A stretch of 64,000 bases of DNA from Streptomyces sp. man185 (GCA_002551355.1 NTHE01000027.1:38123-102122), one strand, 5' to 3'. Shown: positions 41,957 to 52,600, counted from the stretch's first letter. A program made the numbers and translations. The notes: generated from the sequence alone by a model not told the origin.

Positions 41957-43147
41957 GTGAGACGTATGACGGCACGACCCGCGAACGCGCATCAGGCGCG
42001 GCTGCTCCGGCTGCTGCGCGACGGGGGCCCCAACTCCCGTGCGCAGCTGGGTGATCAGGTCGAGCTGTCGCGCTCGAAGCTCGCCGTCGAGGTGGACCGG
42101 CTGCTGGAGACCGGCCTGGTGGTGGCCGACGGACTCGCCGCATCGCGCGGCGGGCGCCGCTCGCACAACATCCGGCTCGCCCCCGAACTTCGCTTCCTCG
42201 GCGTCGACATCGGCGCGACCTCGATAGACGTGGCCGTCACCAACGCGGAGCTGGAGGTACTGGGACACCTCAACCACCCGATGGACGTGCGCGAGGGACC
42301 CGTAGCCGTCTTCGAGCAGGTCCTGTCGCTGGCCGCCAAACTGCGGGCCTCCGGGCTCGCCGAGGGCTTCGACGGCGCGGGCATCGGGGTCCCCGGCCCC
42401 GTCCGCTTCCCCGAGGGCGTGCCGGTCGCGCCGCCGATCATGCCCGGCTGGGACGGGTTCCCGGTCCGCGAGGCGCTCAGCCAGGAGCTGGGCTGCCCCG
42501 TCATGGTCGACAACGACGTGAACCTCATGGCGATGGGGGAGCAGCACGCGGGCGTCGCCCGTTCCGTGGGCGACTTCCTCTGCGTCAAGATCGGTACGGG
42601 CATCGGCTGCGGCATCGTCGTCGGCGGCGAGGTCTACCGCGGCACGACCGGCAGCGCCGGAGACATCGGGCACATCCAGGTCGACCCGGACGGCCGGCCC
42701 TGCGCCTGCGGCAACAAGGGCTGCCTGGAAGCCCACTTCAGCGGCGCGGCCCTCGCCCGCGACGCGGAGGACGCCGCCCGGGAGGGCCGCTCACCCGAAC
42801 TGGCCGCCCGGCTGGAGGCGGCGGGCCGCCTCACCGCGGCCGACGTGGCGGCCGCCGCCGCTGCCGGCGACGCCGCCGCGCTCGACCTCATCCGCGAAGG
42901 CGGCAACCGACTCGGCCAGGTGATCGCGAGCCTGGTCAGCTTCTTCAATCCCGGTCTGGTGGTGATCGGCGGCGGGGTCACCGGCCTCGGTCACAACCTC
43001 CTCGCCAGTGTCCGCACCCAGGTCTACAAGCAGTCACTGCCCCTGGCCACCGGCAATCTCCCCATCGTGCTGGGCGAGTTGGGGCCCACCGCCGGAGTGA
43101 TCGGCGCGGCCCGGCTCATCAGCGACCACCTCTTCTCACCGGCCTGA
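41957..43147 (+). CDS. ROK family transcriptional regulator
   Basis: GTG 41957 follows GGGAGGGA. The 396 residues begin with a winged helix (NSRAQLGDQVELSRSKLAVEV) and continue as a ROK sugar-kinase-like domain: FLGVDIGATSIDVAV (phosphate binding), MVDNDVNLM and the zinc signature CACGNKGCLEAH. ROK regulators repress sugar operons and respond to sugars or sugar phosphates. It precedes a ribose-type ABC importer on the same strand by 166 bases, its likely target. Confidence 0.93.
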   Translation: MRRMTARPANAHQARLLRLLRDGGPNSRAQLGDQVELSRSKLAVEVDRLLETGLVVADGLAASRGGRRSHNIRLAPELRFLGVDIGATSIDVAVTNAELEVLGHLNHPMDVREGPVAVFEQVLSLAAKLRASGLAEGFDGAGIGVPGPVRFPEGVPVAPPIMPGWDGFPVREALSQELGCPVMVDNDVNLMAMGEQHAGVARSVGDFLCVKIGTGIGCGIVVGGEVYRGTTGSAGDIGHIQVDPDGRPCACGNKGCLEAHFSGAALARDAEDAAREGRSPELAARLEAAGRLTAADVAAAAAAGDAAALDLIREGGNRLGQVIASLVSFFNPGLVVIGGGVTGLGHNLLASVRTQVYKQSLPLATGNLPIVLGELGPTAGVIGAARLISDHLFSPA

Positions 43148-43197
43148 ACCCAGGCCGTACGACGCACCACGGAACCACCCCGTCAGCAGCCGTTCGC

Positions 43198-43220
43198 GGT
43201 GCCGCCGGCTCCACGGCACC
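43198..43220 (+). terminator. Small hairpin between the ROK and ABC genes
   Basis: GGTGCCG and CGGCACC arms around nine bases, 51 bases after the ROK stop. Weak; it may only dampen read-through. Confidence 0.3.
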
Positions 43221-43313
43221 TCCAGCCCTGCGCCCTGTCCGCTCAACCGGCCCTCCCCGGCCGCTCGGCACCGCCCGAGCAGGGGAGACCCCATTCGCCG
43301 AGGGGATTTCGTC

Positions 43314-44837
43314 ATGGCACCAGAACCACCCCTGCTCACCATGTCCGGCATCACCAAGCTCTTCCCGGGCGTCCGCGCCCTGGACGGCGTGGACCTGGAA
43401 GTCCAGGCCGGCGAGGTCCACTGCCTCCTCGGCCAGAACGGTGCGGGCAAGTCCACCCTCATCAAGGTGCTCGCCGGAGCCCACCAGCCGGGCGACGGCG
43501 AAATCACCTGGCGCGGCGAGAAGGTCCAGCTCAAGTCGCCGATCGCCGCCATGCGCCTGGGCATCGCGACCATCTACCAGGAACTCGACCTGGTCGAGGG
43601 GCTTTCGGTCGCCGAGAACGTCTTCCTCGGCCACGAGCCGACCAGCGCCGGCTTCATCGTCCGTACGGGGGAGGGACGCGCCGCCGCGAAAGCGCTGCTG
43701 GCCCGCCTCGGACACCCGGAGATCGACCCCGGCCGGCACGTCGGCGACCTCTCCGCCGCCCAGCAGCAGATCGTCTCCATGGCGCGGGCGCTCTCCCACG
43801 ACGTCCGGCTCATCGTGATGGACGAGCCCTCCGCCGCCCTCGACCCCGACGAGGTCGACAACCTCTTCCGTATCGTCGAGGGCCTCACCGCCGACGGGGT
43901 GGCCGTCGTCTACATCTCGCACCGCCTGGAGGAGATCCGCCGCATCGGCGACCGGGTCACCGTCATCAAGGACGGCAGGACCGTGGCCGTCGGGCTGCCC
44001 GCCGCCGACACCCCCACCCGCGACATCGTTGCCATGATGACCGGCCGTGACGTCGCCTATGTCTTCCCGCCGCGCCCGCAGGAGTCGGCCGCCGCCACCG
44101 CCGAACCCGTGCTCCGGGTCCAAGGCCTGTCCCGCAAGGGCGAGTTCGCCCCCGTGGACCTCGAACTGCGCCCCGGCGAGATCGTCGGTCTGGCCGGACT
44201 CGTCGGCTCGGGGCGCTCGGAGATCCTGGAGACGATCTACGGAGCCCGCAAGGCGAGCACCGGAACCGTCACCGTCGCGGGCAAGCAGCTCCGCCCCGGC
44301 AGCGTCCGCGCCGCCGTCGCCGCGGGCATCGGTCTCGCGCCCGAGGAACGCAAGGCGCAGGCCCTGCTGATGACCGAGTCGGTCACCCGTAACGTCTCCG
44401 TCTCCTCCCTCTCCCGTTTCGCCCGGATCGGCTGGATCGACCGGGGCGGGGAGCGGAAGGCCGCGCAGAGCGCCACGCGCGAACTGCAGATGCGGCCCGA
44501 CAACCCGGACGCCGCCGTCCGCACCCTCTCCGGCGGCAACCAGCAGAAGGCCGTGCTCGCCCGCTGGCTGCTGCGCGGCTGCCGGGTCCTGCTGCTGGAC
44601 GAACCCACCCGTGGCGTCGACGTCGGCGCGCGCGCCGAGCTCTACGCCGTGATCCGCCGGCTGGCCGACGAAGGCCTCGCCGTTCTGCTCGTCTCCAGCG
44701 AAGTGCCCGAAGTCCTGGGCCTCGCCGACCGGGTGCTTGTCCTCCGCGAGGGCGAAGTGGTCCACACGGCCCCCGCCCAGGAGCTCGACGAGCACCGCGT
44801 ACTCGACCTCGTGATGGAAGGGAGCCCGACGCCATGA
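43314..44837 (+). CDS. Sugar ABC transporter ATPase (RbsA/XylG-like, two ATPase domains)
   Basis: 507 residues with two nucleotide-binding domains. The first is complete: Walker A GQNGAGKST, signature LSAAQQQ and Walker B LIVMDEP. The second has the degenerate Walker A GLVGSGRSE typical of this family, with LSGGNQQK and VLLLDEPTRGVD. It powers import of a monosaccharide or polyol together with the next two genes. Stop overlaps the permease start (ATGA). GAGGGG precedes the ATG. Confidence 0.95.
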   Translation: MAPEPPLLTMSGITKLFPGVRALDGVDLEVQAGEVHCLLGQNGAGKSTLIKVLAGAHQPGDGEITWRGEKVQLKSPIAAMRLGIATIYQELDLVEGLSVAENVFLGHEPTSAGFIVRTGEGRAAAKALLARLGHPEIDPGRHVGDLSAAQQQIVSMARALSHDVRLIVMDEPSAALDPDEVDNLFRIVEGLTADGVAVVYISHRLEEIRRIGDRVTVIKDGRTVAVGLPAADTPTRDIVAMMTGRDVAYVFPPRPQESAAATAEPVLRVQGLSRKGEFAPVDLELRPGEIVGLAGLVGSGRSEILETIYGARKASTGTVTVAGKQLRPGSVRAAVAAGIGLAPEERKAQALLMTESVTRNVSVSSLSRFARIGWIDRGGERKAAQSATRELQMRPDNPDAAVRTLSGGNQQKAVLARWLLRGCRVLLLDEPTRGVDVGARAELYAVIRRLADEGLAVLLVSSEVPEVLGLADRVLVLREGEVVHTAPAQELDEHRVLDLVMEGSPTP

Positions 44838-45886
44838 CACAGCCCGCCCCGTCGGCGCAGCACAACGGGCCGGACAAGGGGGCCATCGCCGCCCCCTCCG
44901 ACACGCCGCCCTCGAAGTCGGGCGGTGGCATGCCGGCTCTCGGTCTGCGGCTCGACGTCCGGATCCTGTCCCTGCTCGGCGTCCTCGCCGCGCTGGTCCT
45001 GGTCGGCGGCATCACCGAGCCGGACGCCTTCCTGGACACCGGGAACCTCCAGCTGATCCTGACCCAGGCCTCCGTGATCGGTGTCGTCACCGTCGGTATG
45101 ACCTTCGTCATCATCAGCGGCGGCATCGACCTCTCCGTCGGGGCGATGGTCGCCCTCGCCTCGGTGTGGGCGACGACCCTGGCCACCCAGGAGTACGGCT
45201 TCGCGGGCATCGCGTTCACCGCGGTGATCGTCGGCCTCGCCGCGGGACTCGTGAACGGCGTCCTCATCGCGTACGGCGGCATGGTCCCGTTCATCGCGAC
45301 CCTGGCGATGCTGGCGTCCGCCCGCGGGCTCGCCCTCCAGATCACCGACGGCAAGACCCAGATCGTCACCGTGGACTCGGTCCTGGACCTCGGCCTGCCC
45401 GACTCCTACATCCTCGGGATCCCGCCGCTGGTCATCATGTTCGCCGTGGTCACGATCGTCGGCTGGCTGATCCTCAACCGGACCACCTTCGGCCGTCGCA
45501 CGGTCGCCGTCGGCGGCAACGCGGAGGCCGCCCGGCTCGCCGGGATCGACGTCCGCCGCCAGCGCCTGTACCTCTACCTGCTGTCCGGGCTGTGCTGCGG
45601 CATCGCCGCCTTCATGCTCATCGTGCTCGCCGGCTCCGGCCAGAACACCAACGGCAACCTGTACGAGCTCGACGCCATCGCCGCCGCGATCATCGGCGGA
45701 ACCCTGCTCAGCGGCGGCCGGGGCACCATCGTCGGCTCCGTCCTCGGCGTCCTGATCTTCACCACGATCACCAACCTCTTCGCGCTCAACAACCTCCAGA
45801 GCGACGTCCAGCAGATCGCCAAGGGCGCGATCATCGTCGCCGCCGTCCTGGTCCAGCGCCGCACCATGCGCGGCCGGGAGACCTGA
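44834..45886 (+). CDS. Sugar ABC transporter permease (RbsC-like)
   Basis: 350 residues; a 35-residue polar N-terminal tail, then eight to ten membrane helices with the RbsC/AraH signatures MTFVIISGGIDLSVGAMVALASV and GNAEAARLAGIDVRR read in parts, and ELDAIAAAIIGGTLLSGG, the conserved ATPase-contact segment. Forms the membrane channel with the preceding ATPase. Confidence 0.95.
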   Translation: MTQPAPSAQHNGPDKGAIAAPSDTPPSKSGGGMPALGLRLDVRILSLLGVLAALVLVGGITEPDAFLDTGNLQLILTQASVIGVVTVGMTFVIISGGIDLSVGAMVALASVWATTLATQEYGFAGIAFTAVIVGLAAGLVNGVLIAYGGMVPFIATLAMLASARGLALQITDGKTQIVTVDSVLDLGLPDSYILGIPPLVIMFAVVTIVGWLILNRTTFGRRTVAVGGNAEAARLAGIDVRRQRLYLYLLSGLCCGIAAFMLIVLAGSGQNTNGNLYELDAIAAAIIGGTLLSGGRGTIVGSVLGVLIFTTITNLFALNNLQSDVQQIAKGAIIVAAVLVQRRTMRGRET

Positions 45887-45978
45887 GCGCCCCGACCACC
45901 CCGGACACCCCCGGCACCGATACGAACCCCCCGCACCCGCACCTCGTACGCACCCACCGGATGAAGGGTCAGACCGTC

Positions 45979-47013
45979 ATGCCAGAAACCAGCCGCAGAG
46001 GGCTGCTGTTCGGAACCGCCGCCGTCTCCGCGGGCGCGCTCCTCACCGCCTGTACCAGCAACGAGCCCAAGAAGACCGAGTCGGCGGCCAACAGCGCCCC
46101 CGCCGACGACAAGCCCGGCAAGGCCGTCACCATCGGCTTCGCCGGACCGCAGGCCGACCACGGCTGGCTCAACGCGATCAACGTGAACGCCAAGTCCCGG
46201 GCGGAGACGTATTCCGACGTCACCCTGGAGACCACCGAGGGCTCCAACGACACCGCCGCGCAGATCGGCCAGGTCAAGACCCTCATCAACAAGAAGGTCG
46301 ACGTCCTCGTCGTCCTCCCCGCCGACGGCAAGGCGCTCACCCAGGTCGGTCTGGAAGCGATGAGGGCGGGCATCCCCGTCGTCAACCTGGACCGCATCTT
46401 CGCCTCCCCGCAGGCCTACCGCTGCTGGGTCGGCGGGGACAACTACGGCATGGGCCTCAACGCCGGTCACTACATCGGCGAGCAGCTCAAGGACAAGCCG
46501 AACGCCAAGGTCGTCGAACTCGCCGGGATCGACAACCTGGAGCTGACCAAGCAGCGCAGCCAGGGCTTCGCCGACGCCCTCAAGAACTACTCCAACGTCA
46601 AGCTGGTGGCCCGTCAGGCCGCCGACTTCACCGTCGAGTCAGGCCAGGCCAAGATGGCCCAACTCCTTCAGGCGCAGAAGCAGTTCGACGCGCTGTGGAA
46701 CCACGACGACGACCAGGGCGTCGGTGCGCTGCGCGCCATCGAGCAGGCGGGCCGCGACGAGTTCATCATGGTCGGCGGCGCCGGCGCCAAGTCCGCGATG
46801 GACGCCATCAAGGCCGACGACTCGGTGATCAAGGCGACCGTCCTCTACCCGCCGACGATGGCCGCGTCCGCCATCGACCTGGCGCGGGCACTCGGCCAGT
46901 CCAAGGGGGTCAGCGGCCTCTCCGAGATGGAGATCCCGACCTCCCTGACCCTGTACTCCGCGGTCGTGACGAAGGACAACATCGACCAGTACCTGCCGAC
47001 GGGCTTCAACTGA
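45979..47013 (+). CDS. Sugar ABC transporter substrate-binding lipoprotein (RbsB-like)
   Basis: ATG 45979 is preferred (AAGGG upstream); ATG 45961 adds six residues. The 344-residue protein has an Arg-rich signal peptide with lipobox LLTAC, then a periplasmic-binding-protein type 1 fold (TIGFAGPQADHGWLNAIN, VVLPADGKALTQVGLEAM, VNLDRIF). It captures the imported sugar or polyol outside the membrane. Third gene of the importer, 92 bases from the permease. Confidence 0.94.
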   Translation: MPETSRRGLLFGTAAVSAGALLTACTSNEPKKTESAANSAPADDKPGKAVTIGFAGPQADHGWLNAINVNAKSRAETYSDVTLETTEGSNDTAAQIGQVKTLINKKVDVLVVLPADGKALTQVGLEAMRAGIPVVNLDRIFASPQAYRCWVGGDNYGMGLNAGHYIGEQLKDKPNAKVVELAGIDNLELTKQRSQGFADALKNYSNVKLVARQAADFTVESGQAKMAQLLQAQKQFDALWNHDDDQGVGALRAIEQAGRDEFIMVGGAGAKSAMDAIKADDSVIKATVLYPPTMAASAIDLARALGQSKGVSGLSEMEIPTSLTLYSAVVTKDNIDQYLPTGFN

Positions 47014-47084
47014 CCGGGACTCCGGGGGATGCGGAGAGCGCGTCCCCCGGCCCGTTACCGCACACCGATGAGGAGGAAGTCCGC

Positions 47085-48320
47085 ATGGCCCGTAGTCAAG
47101 AGTCGGAAACGCAAGCCCCGGCCCCGCCGCCCCAGCAGGCGCCGGGAACGCTCGGGGTCGGCATGGTCGGATACGCGTTCATGGGCGCCGCCCACTCCCA
47201 GGGGTGGCGCACCGCCGGACACGTCTTCGACCTGCCCCTGCGACCCGCTCTCGCCGCGATCTGCGGACGCGACCGTGCGGCGGTCGACGCCGCCGCCGCC
47301 CGGCACGGCTGGGCGGCGGCGGAGACCGACTGGCGGGCCCTGATCGCCCGGGACGACGTCCAGCTGGTCGACATCTGCACCCCGGGCGACAGCCACGCCG
47401 AGATCGCCATCGCCGCGCTGGAGGCGGGCAAGCACGTCCTGTGCGAGAAGCCGCTCGCCAACAACGTCGCCGAGGCCGAGGCCATGGTCCGCGCCGCCGA
47501 GGCGGCCACGGCCCGTGGCCAGGTGGCGATGGTGGGCTTCAACTACCGCAAGGTGCCCGCGATCTCCTATGCCCGGCAGCTCATCGCGGAGGGCCGGCTC
47601 GGCCCCCTGCGCCATGTGCGGGCCACCTACCTCCAGGACTGGCTGGTCGACCCGGCCTCCCCGCTCACCTGGCGGCTCAAGCGCGAGCATGCCGGCTCCG
47701 GCGCGCTCGGGGACCTCGGGGCGCACATCGTCGACCTAGCCCAGTACCTGTCGGGCGAGCTGCTCACCGGCGTCTCCGCCGTGGCCGAGACCTTCGTACG
47801 CGAGAGGCCCCTGCTCGCCGGGGCGTCGGCCGGGCTCTCGGGCGGCGCCGACACCGTGGAGCGGGGCGAGGTGACCGTCGACGACGCGGCGATCTTCACC
47901 GGCCGCCTCGCCTCCGGCGCGCTGGCCTCCTTCGAGGCGACCAGGATGGCGGCGGGGCGCAAGAACGCCCTGCGCCTGGAGATCAACGGGGAGCTGGGCT
48001 CGCTCGCCTTCGACCTGGAGCGGCTCAACGAGCTGTCCTTCCACGACCACACCGAACCCGCCGCCACCGCGGGCTTCCGCCGCATCCTCGTCACCGAGCC
48101 CGAGCACCCCTACCTGGAGGCCTGGTGGCCGCCGGGCCACGGCCTCGGCTACGAGCACACCTTCGTCCACCAGGCCCGCGACGTGGTCCGCACGATCGCC
48201 GAAGGGGCCGCGCCCGTACCGTCGTTCGCGGACGGCCTCCAGGTGCAGCGGGTGCTCGCCGCCGTCGAGGAGAGCGCCGCCAAGAACTCCGTCCACACCC
48301 CGGTCCCGTCCTCGTCCTAG
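47085..48320 (+). CDS. Gfo/Idh/MocA family oxidoreductase
   Basis: ATG 47085 with GAGGAGG nine bases upstream; 411 residues. The N-terminal Rossmann fold (GVGMVGYAFMGAAHS), the catalytic CEKPLANN (Lys of EKP) and the C-terminal substrate domain (GSGALGDLGAHIVDLAQYL) are typical. Members oxidise inositol, glucose, or the C3 hydroxyl of glycosides with NAD(P). Next to an importer and a TIM-barrel isomerase, it probably performs the first intracellular oxidation of the imported compound. Confidence 0.94.
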   Translation: MARSQESETQAPAPPPQQAPGTLGVGMVGYAFMGAAHSQGWRTAGHVFDLPLRPALAAICGRDRAAVDAAAARHGWAAAETDWRALIARDDVQLVDICTPGDSHAEIAIAALEAGKHVLCEKPLANNVAEAEAMVRAAEAATARGQVAMVGFNYRKVPAISYARQLIAEGRLGPLRHVRATYLQDWLVDPASPLTWRLKREHAGSGALGDLGAHIVDLAQYLSGELLTGVSAVAETFVRERPLLAGASAGLSGGADTVERGEVTVDDAAIFTGRLASGALASFEATRMAAGRKNALRLEINGELGSLAFDLERLNELSFHDHTEPAATAGFRRILVTEPEHPYLEAWWPPGHGLGYEHTFVHQARDVVRTIAEGAAPVPSFADGLQVQRVLAAVEESAAKNSVHTPVPSSS

Positions 48321-48333
48321 GAGGCTGCCGCCC

Positions 48334-49338
48334 ATGCCCCGCCCCTTCACCCTCTTCACCGGCCAGTGGGCCGACCTCCCGCTGGAGGAGGTCTGCCGCC
48401 ACGCCCGGGACTTCGGCTATGACGGACTCGAACTCGCCTGCTGGGGAGACCACTTCGAGGTCGACAAGGCGTTGGCCGACCCCGGCTACCTGGACACCCG
48501 GCACCAACTGCTCGACAAGTACGGCCTGAAGTGCTTCGCGATCTCCAACCACCTGGTCGGACAGGCCGTCTGCGACAACCCGATCGACGAACGCCACCAG
48601 GGCATCGTCCCCGCCCGCATCTGGGGCGACGGCGAGCCCGAGGGCGTACGGCAGCGGGCCGCCGCCGAGATCGCCGACACCGCGCGGGCCGCCGCCGCCT
48701 TCGGGGTGGACACCGTCATCGGGTTCACCGGCTCCTCGATCTGGCACCTCGTCGCGATGTTCCCGCCCGTCCCGCCGCACATGATCGAGCGGGGCTACGA
48801 GGACTTCGCCGAGCGCTGGAACCCGATCCTGGACGTCTTCGACGCCGAGGGGGTGCGCTTCGCCCACGAGGTGCACCCGAGCGAGATCGCGTACGACTAC
48901 TGGACCACCAAGCGCGCGCTCGAAGCGGTTGACCACCGGCCCGCGTTCGGGCTGAACTTCGACCCGAGCCACTTCGTCTGGCAGGACCTCGACCCGGTCG
49001 GCTTCCTCTACGACTTCCGCGACCGGATCTACCACGTGGACTGCAAGGAGGCCCGCAAACGCCTCGACGGCCGCAACGGCCGCCTCGGCTCGCATCTGCC
49101 GTGGGGCGACCCCCGGCGCGGCTGGGACTTCGTCTCCGCCGGCCACGGCGACGTCCCCTGGGAGGACGTCTTCCGGATGCTCCGGTCCATCGGCTACGAG
49201 GGGCCGGTCTCGGTCGAGTGGGAGGACGCCGGCATGGACCGGCTGCACGGCGCCCCTGAAGCGCTTGCCAGCCTGAAGCGGTTCGACTTCGACCCGCCGT
49301 CCGCCTCCTTCGACGCGGCTTTCGGCGGCGGCGAGTAG
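48334..49338 (+). CDS. Sugar phosphate isomerase/epimerase family TIM barrel
   Basis: 334 residues, 13 bases after the oxidoreductase. It has the xylose-isomerase-like AP2Ec fold with metal residues in FAHEVHPSEIAYD, NFDPSHFVWQ, YHVDCKEAR and VSVEWEDAGMDR. Family members include IolE-type dehydratases, 3-dehydroshikimate dehydratase and 3-keto-glycoside lyases. With the Gfo/Idh/MocA partner it probably acts on the keto product. Ends just before a hairpin. Confidence 0.92.
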   Translation: MPRPFTLFTGQWADLPLEEVCRHARDFGYDGLELACWGDHFEVDKALADPGYLDTRHQLLDKYGLKCFAISNHLVGQAVCDNPIDERHQGIVPARIWGDGEPEGVRQRAAAEIADTARAAAAFGVDTVIGFTGSSIWHLVAMFPPVPPHMIERGYEDFAERWNPILDVFDAEGVRFAHEVHPSEIAYDYWTTKRALEAVDHRPAFGLNFDPSHFVWQDLDPVGFLYDFRDRIYHVDCKEARKRLDGRNGRLGSHLPWGDPRRGWDFVSAGHGDVPWEDVFRMLRSIGYEGPVSVEWEDAGMDRLHGAPEALASLKRFDFDPPSASFDAAFGGGE

Positions 49339-49348
49339 AGCGGAGGAT

Positions 49349-49391
49349 CAAGCCCCGGGGGACGATCCGCACCACCATCCCCAGCCCCCGG
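49349..49391 (+). terminator. Hairpin after the importer-oxidoreductase-isomerase operon
   Basis: Perfect 10-bp arms (GCCCCGGGGG and CCCCCGGGGC) around a 23-base loop, 10 bases past the isomerase stop. Confidence 0.6.
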
Positions 49392-49417
49392 GGCCGCCTC
49401 GCCCTGCCCGAAAACTC

Positions 49418-49442
49418 CTTTGTCCTGGCGGAAGCAGAAGTT
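49418..49442. promoter_or_regulatory. Candidate ROK operator, copy 2
   Basis: CTTTGTCCTG-N10-AAGTT, the same arrangement as at 41834-41858. It lies about 185 bases before the start of the multidomain gene, right after the terminator of the preceding operon, so probably in that gene's promoter. The right half of the dyad is poorer than in copy 1. Confidence 0.5.
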
Positions 49443-49519
49443 CGACTTACCTGTTGCACAAGGGCTTTCCGTCGAGGACGAACAGGTCTACCGTCCATTT
49501 CGTGTACACGACATGACTC

Positions 49520-49553
49520 GCGTCACCGGGGTCGCTCCCGTCCCCGGTGACGC
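49520..49553 (+). promoter_or_regulatory. Strong stem-loop in the leader of the multidomain gene
   Basis: Perfect 12-bp arms (GCGTCACCGGGG at 49520-49531 and its complement at 49542-49553) with a 10-base loop, ending 73 bases before the start codon. As the transcript should begin upstream, it would form in the 5' leader: an attenuator, a stabilising hairpin or a DNA site. Confidence 0.6.
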
Positions 49554-49626
49554 ACGCGCGGCAGTCCCCGCGCGGCACGGCACGGCTACACCCGCCCGTA
49601 CAACCGGCACTCTCCGGAGGACCTAC

Positions 49627-52600
49627 GTGCACAGAACACGAAAGCGGCTCCTGGCCCGGACCCGCGTCCGTAAAACGCTCGCGCTGTTCACCGGCGGCCT
49701 GCTCGCCGCCGCGACCCTGACCCTCGGCTCCGCGCCCGGCGCCACCGCCCACCCGGGCCACCCCGGGCACGAGGAGCCCGTGGCGGAGGACTTCCAGCAA
49801 GTCACCCTCGCCAAGGGCGCCGAGGAGACCGGCGAGCCCATGTCGCTCGCCGTCCTCCCCGACCGCAGCGTGCTGCACACCTCGCGCAGCGGCGAGCTGC
49901 GGATCACCGACAGCGCCGGCAACACCAAGATCTCCGGCACCCTCCCCGTGTACACGCACGACGAGGAAGGCCTCCAGGGCGTCGGCGTCGACCCGAACTT
50001 CGCCGAGAACCGGGCGATCTACCTCTTCTACGCGCCCCCGATGGACACCCCGGCGGGCGACGCCCCGGAGACCGGCACCCCCGCCGACTTCGCGAAGTTC
50101 GAGGGCGTCAACCGGCTCTCCCGCTTCGTTCTCAACGAGGACGGCACCCTCGACACCGCCAGCGAGAAGAAGGTCCTGGACGTCGCCACCTCGCGCGGCA
50201 CGTGCTGCCACGTCGGCGGTGACATCGACTTCGACGCCGAGGGCAACCTCTACCTCTCCACCGGCGACGACACCAACCCCTTCGCCTCCGACGGCTTCAC
50301 CCCGATCGACGAACGCCCCGACCGCAACCCGGCGTTCGACGCCCGCCGCACCTCGGGCAACACCAACGACCTGCGCGGCAAGATCCTGCGCATCAAGGTC
50401 GCCGACGACGGCTCCTACACCGTCCCCGAGGGGAACCTCTTCGAGCCGGGCACCGACAAGACGCGCCCCGAGATCTACGCGATGGGCTTCCGCAACCCCT
50501 TCCGCTTCTCCGTCGACCAGGCCACCGGCACCGTGTACGTCGGCGACTACGGCCCCGACGCGGGCGCGGCCGACCCCAAGCGCGGGCCGGCCGGGAAGGT
50601 CGAGTTCGCCCGCGTGACGAAGGCCGCCAACTTCGGCTGGCCGTTCTGCGTCGGCGACAACGAGCCGTACATCGACTACGACTTCGGCACCAAGGCATCG
50701 GGCGCCGCCTTCGACTGCGCCGCCCCGAAGAACGAGTCGCCGCACAACACCGGACTCGTCGACCTGCCGCCGGCCGAGGCCGCGTGGATCCCGTACGACG
50801 GCGGCTCCGTGCCCGAGTTCGGCACCGGCTCCGAGTCCCCGATGGGCGGACCCGTCTACCGCTACGACGCGGACCTCGACTCCCCGGTCAAGTTCCCCGA
50901 GGCCTACGACGGCGACTTCTTCGCCGGTGAGTTCGGCCGCCAGTGGATCAAGCGCATCGAGCAGGACGCCGACGGCGCCGTACAGTCGATCAACGACGTC
51001 CCCTGGTCCGGCACCCAGGTCATGGACATGGCCTTCGGCCCGGACGGAGCGCTGTACGTCCTCGACTACGGCCTCGCCTGGTTCGGCGGCGACGAGAACT
51101 CCGCGCTCTACCGCATCGAGAACGCCACCGGAGGCCGCTCGCCCATCGCCGAGGCCTCGGCGAACAAGACCTCGGGCACTGCGCCGCTGAAGGTGAAGTT
51201 CTCCTCGGCCGGCACGGCGGACGGCGACGACGACCCGCTCACCTACTCCTGGGACTTCGGTGACGGTGGCACCTCCACCGCCGCCAACCCGACGTACACG
51301 TACAAAAGGAACGGCACCTACACCGCCACCCTCACCGCCGAGGACCCGACCGGCCGCACCGGCTCCGCCAGCGTCCACGTCACCGTCGGCAACACCGCCC
51401 CGACCGTGGAACTGGTGCTCCCCGAGGACGGGCAGCTCTTCGAGTTCGGTGACTCCGTACCGTTCAAGGTGAACGTCAGCGACCCGGAGGACGGGACCAT
51501 CGACTGCACCAAGGTCGAGGTCAAGTTCACCCTGGGCCACGACAGCCACGGCCACGACATCACCACCGAGCACGGCTGCGAGGGCACCATCAAGACCGCC
51601 ATGGAAGGCGGTCACGACCCCAACGCCAACATCTACGGCGGCATCTCGGCCTCGTACACCGACAACGGCGGTGGCGGCCAGGCCAAGCTGACGGGCAAGG
51701 ACGCCTCCCGGCTCCAGCCCAAGCACCGCCAGGCCGAGCACTTCGACGACTCCTCCGGCGTCACCACCCCGAGCAAGGCCGGTGCGCACGGCGGAAAGAC
51801 CGTCGGCGACATCCACAACGACGACTGGATCTCCTTCGACACCTACGTTCTCGGCAACACCACCAAGCTGACCGCCCGGGTCTCCTCGGCCGGCTCCGGC
51901 GGGTTCCTCGAAGTCCGCGCGGGATCGCCCACCGGCAAGATCCTCGGCTCCGGACCCGTCCCGGTGACCGGCAGCTGGGACACCTTCCAGGACGTCGACA
52001 TCCCGCTGCGCGGCGCCCCCAAGAAACAGACCGAGCTCTTCCTCGTCTTCAAGGGCGGCGACGGAGCGCTCTACGACGTCGACGACTTCGAACTGTCCAA
52101 CACCCCGGTCGACAAGACCGCCAAGCGCGTCCTGGTCTTCTCCAAGACCGCCGGCTTCCGCCACGACTCGATCCCCGCGGGCATCGAGGCTCTGAAGGAG
52201 ATCGGCAAGGACACCAACATCACGGTCGACTCCACCGAGTCCGCCGCCCAGTTCACCACCAGCAACCTGGCCCGCTACGACGCCGTCGCGTTCCTCTCCA
52301 CGACCGGCGACGTGCTCAACGCCGAGCAGCAGAAAGCGTTCGAGAACTACGTGGCCACCGGCGGCGGTTACGTCGGCGTCCACGCGGCCGCGGACACCGA
52401 GTACGACTGGGAGTTCTACGGCGGCCTCGTCGGCGCCTACTTCGACTCGCACCCGCAGATCCAGCCCGCGACCGTCCGCGTCGAGGACCACGACCACCCC
52501 GCGACCGCCCACCTGGACGAGGAGTGGGAGCGCACCGACGAGTGGTACAACTACGGCACCAACCCCCGGGACAAGGCCAAGGTCCTCGCCACCCTGGACG

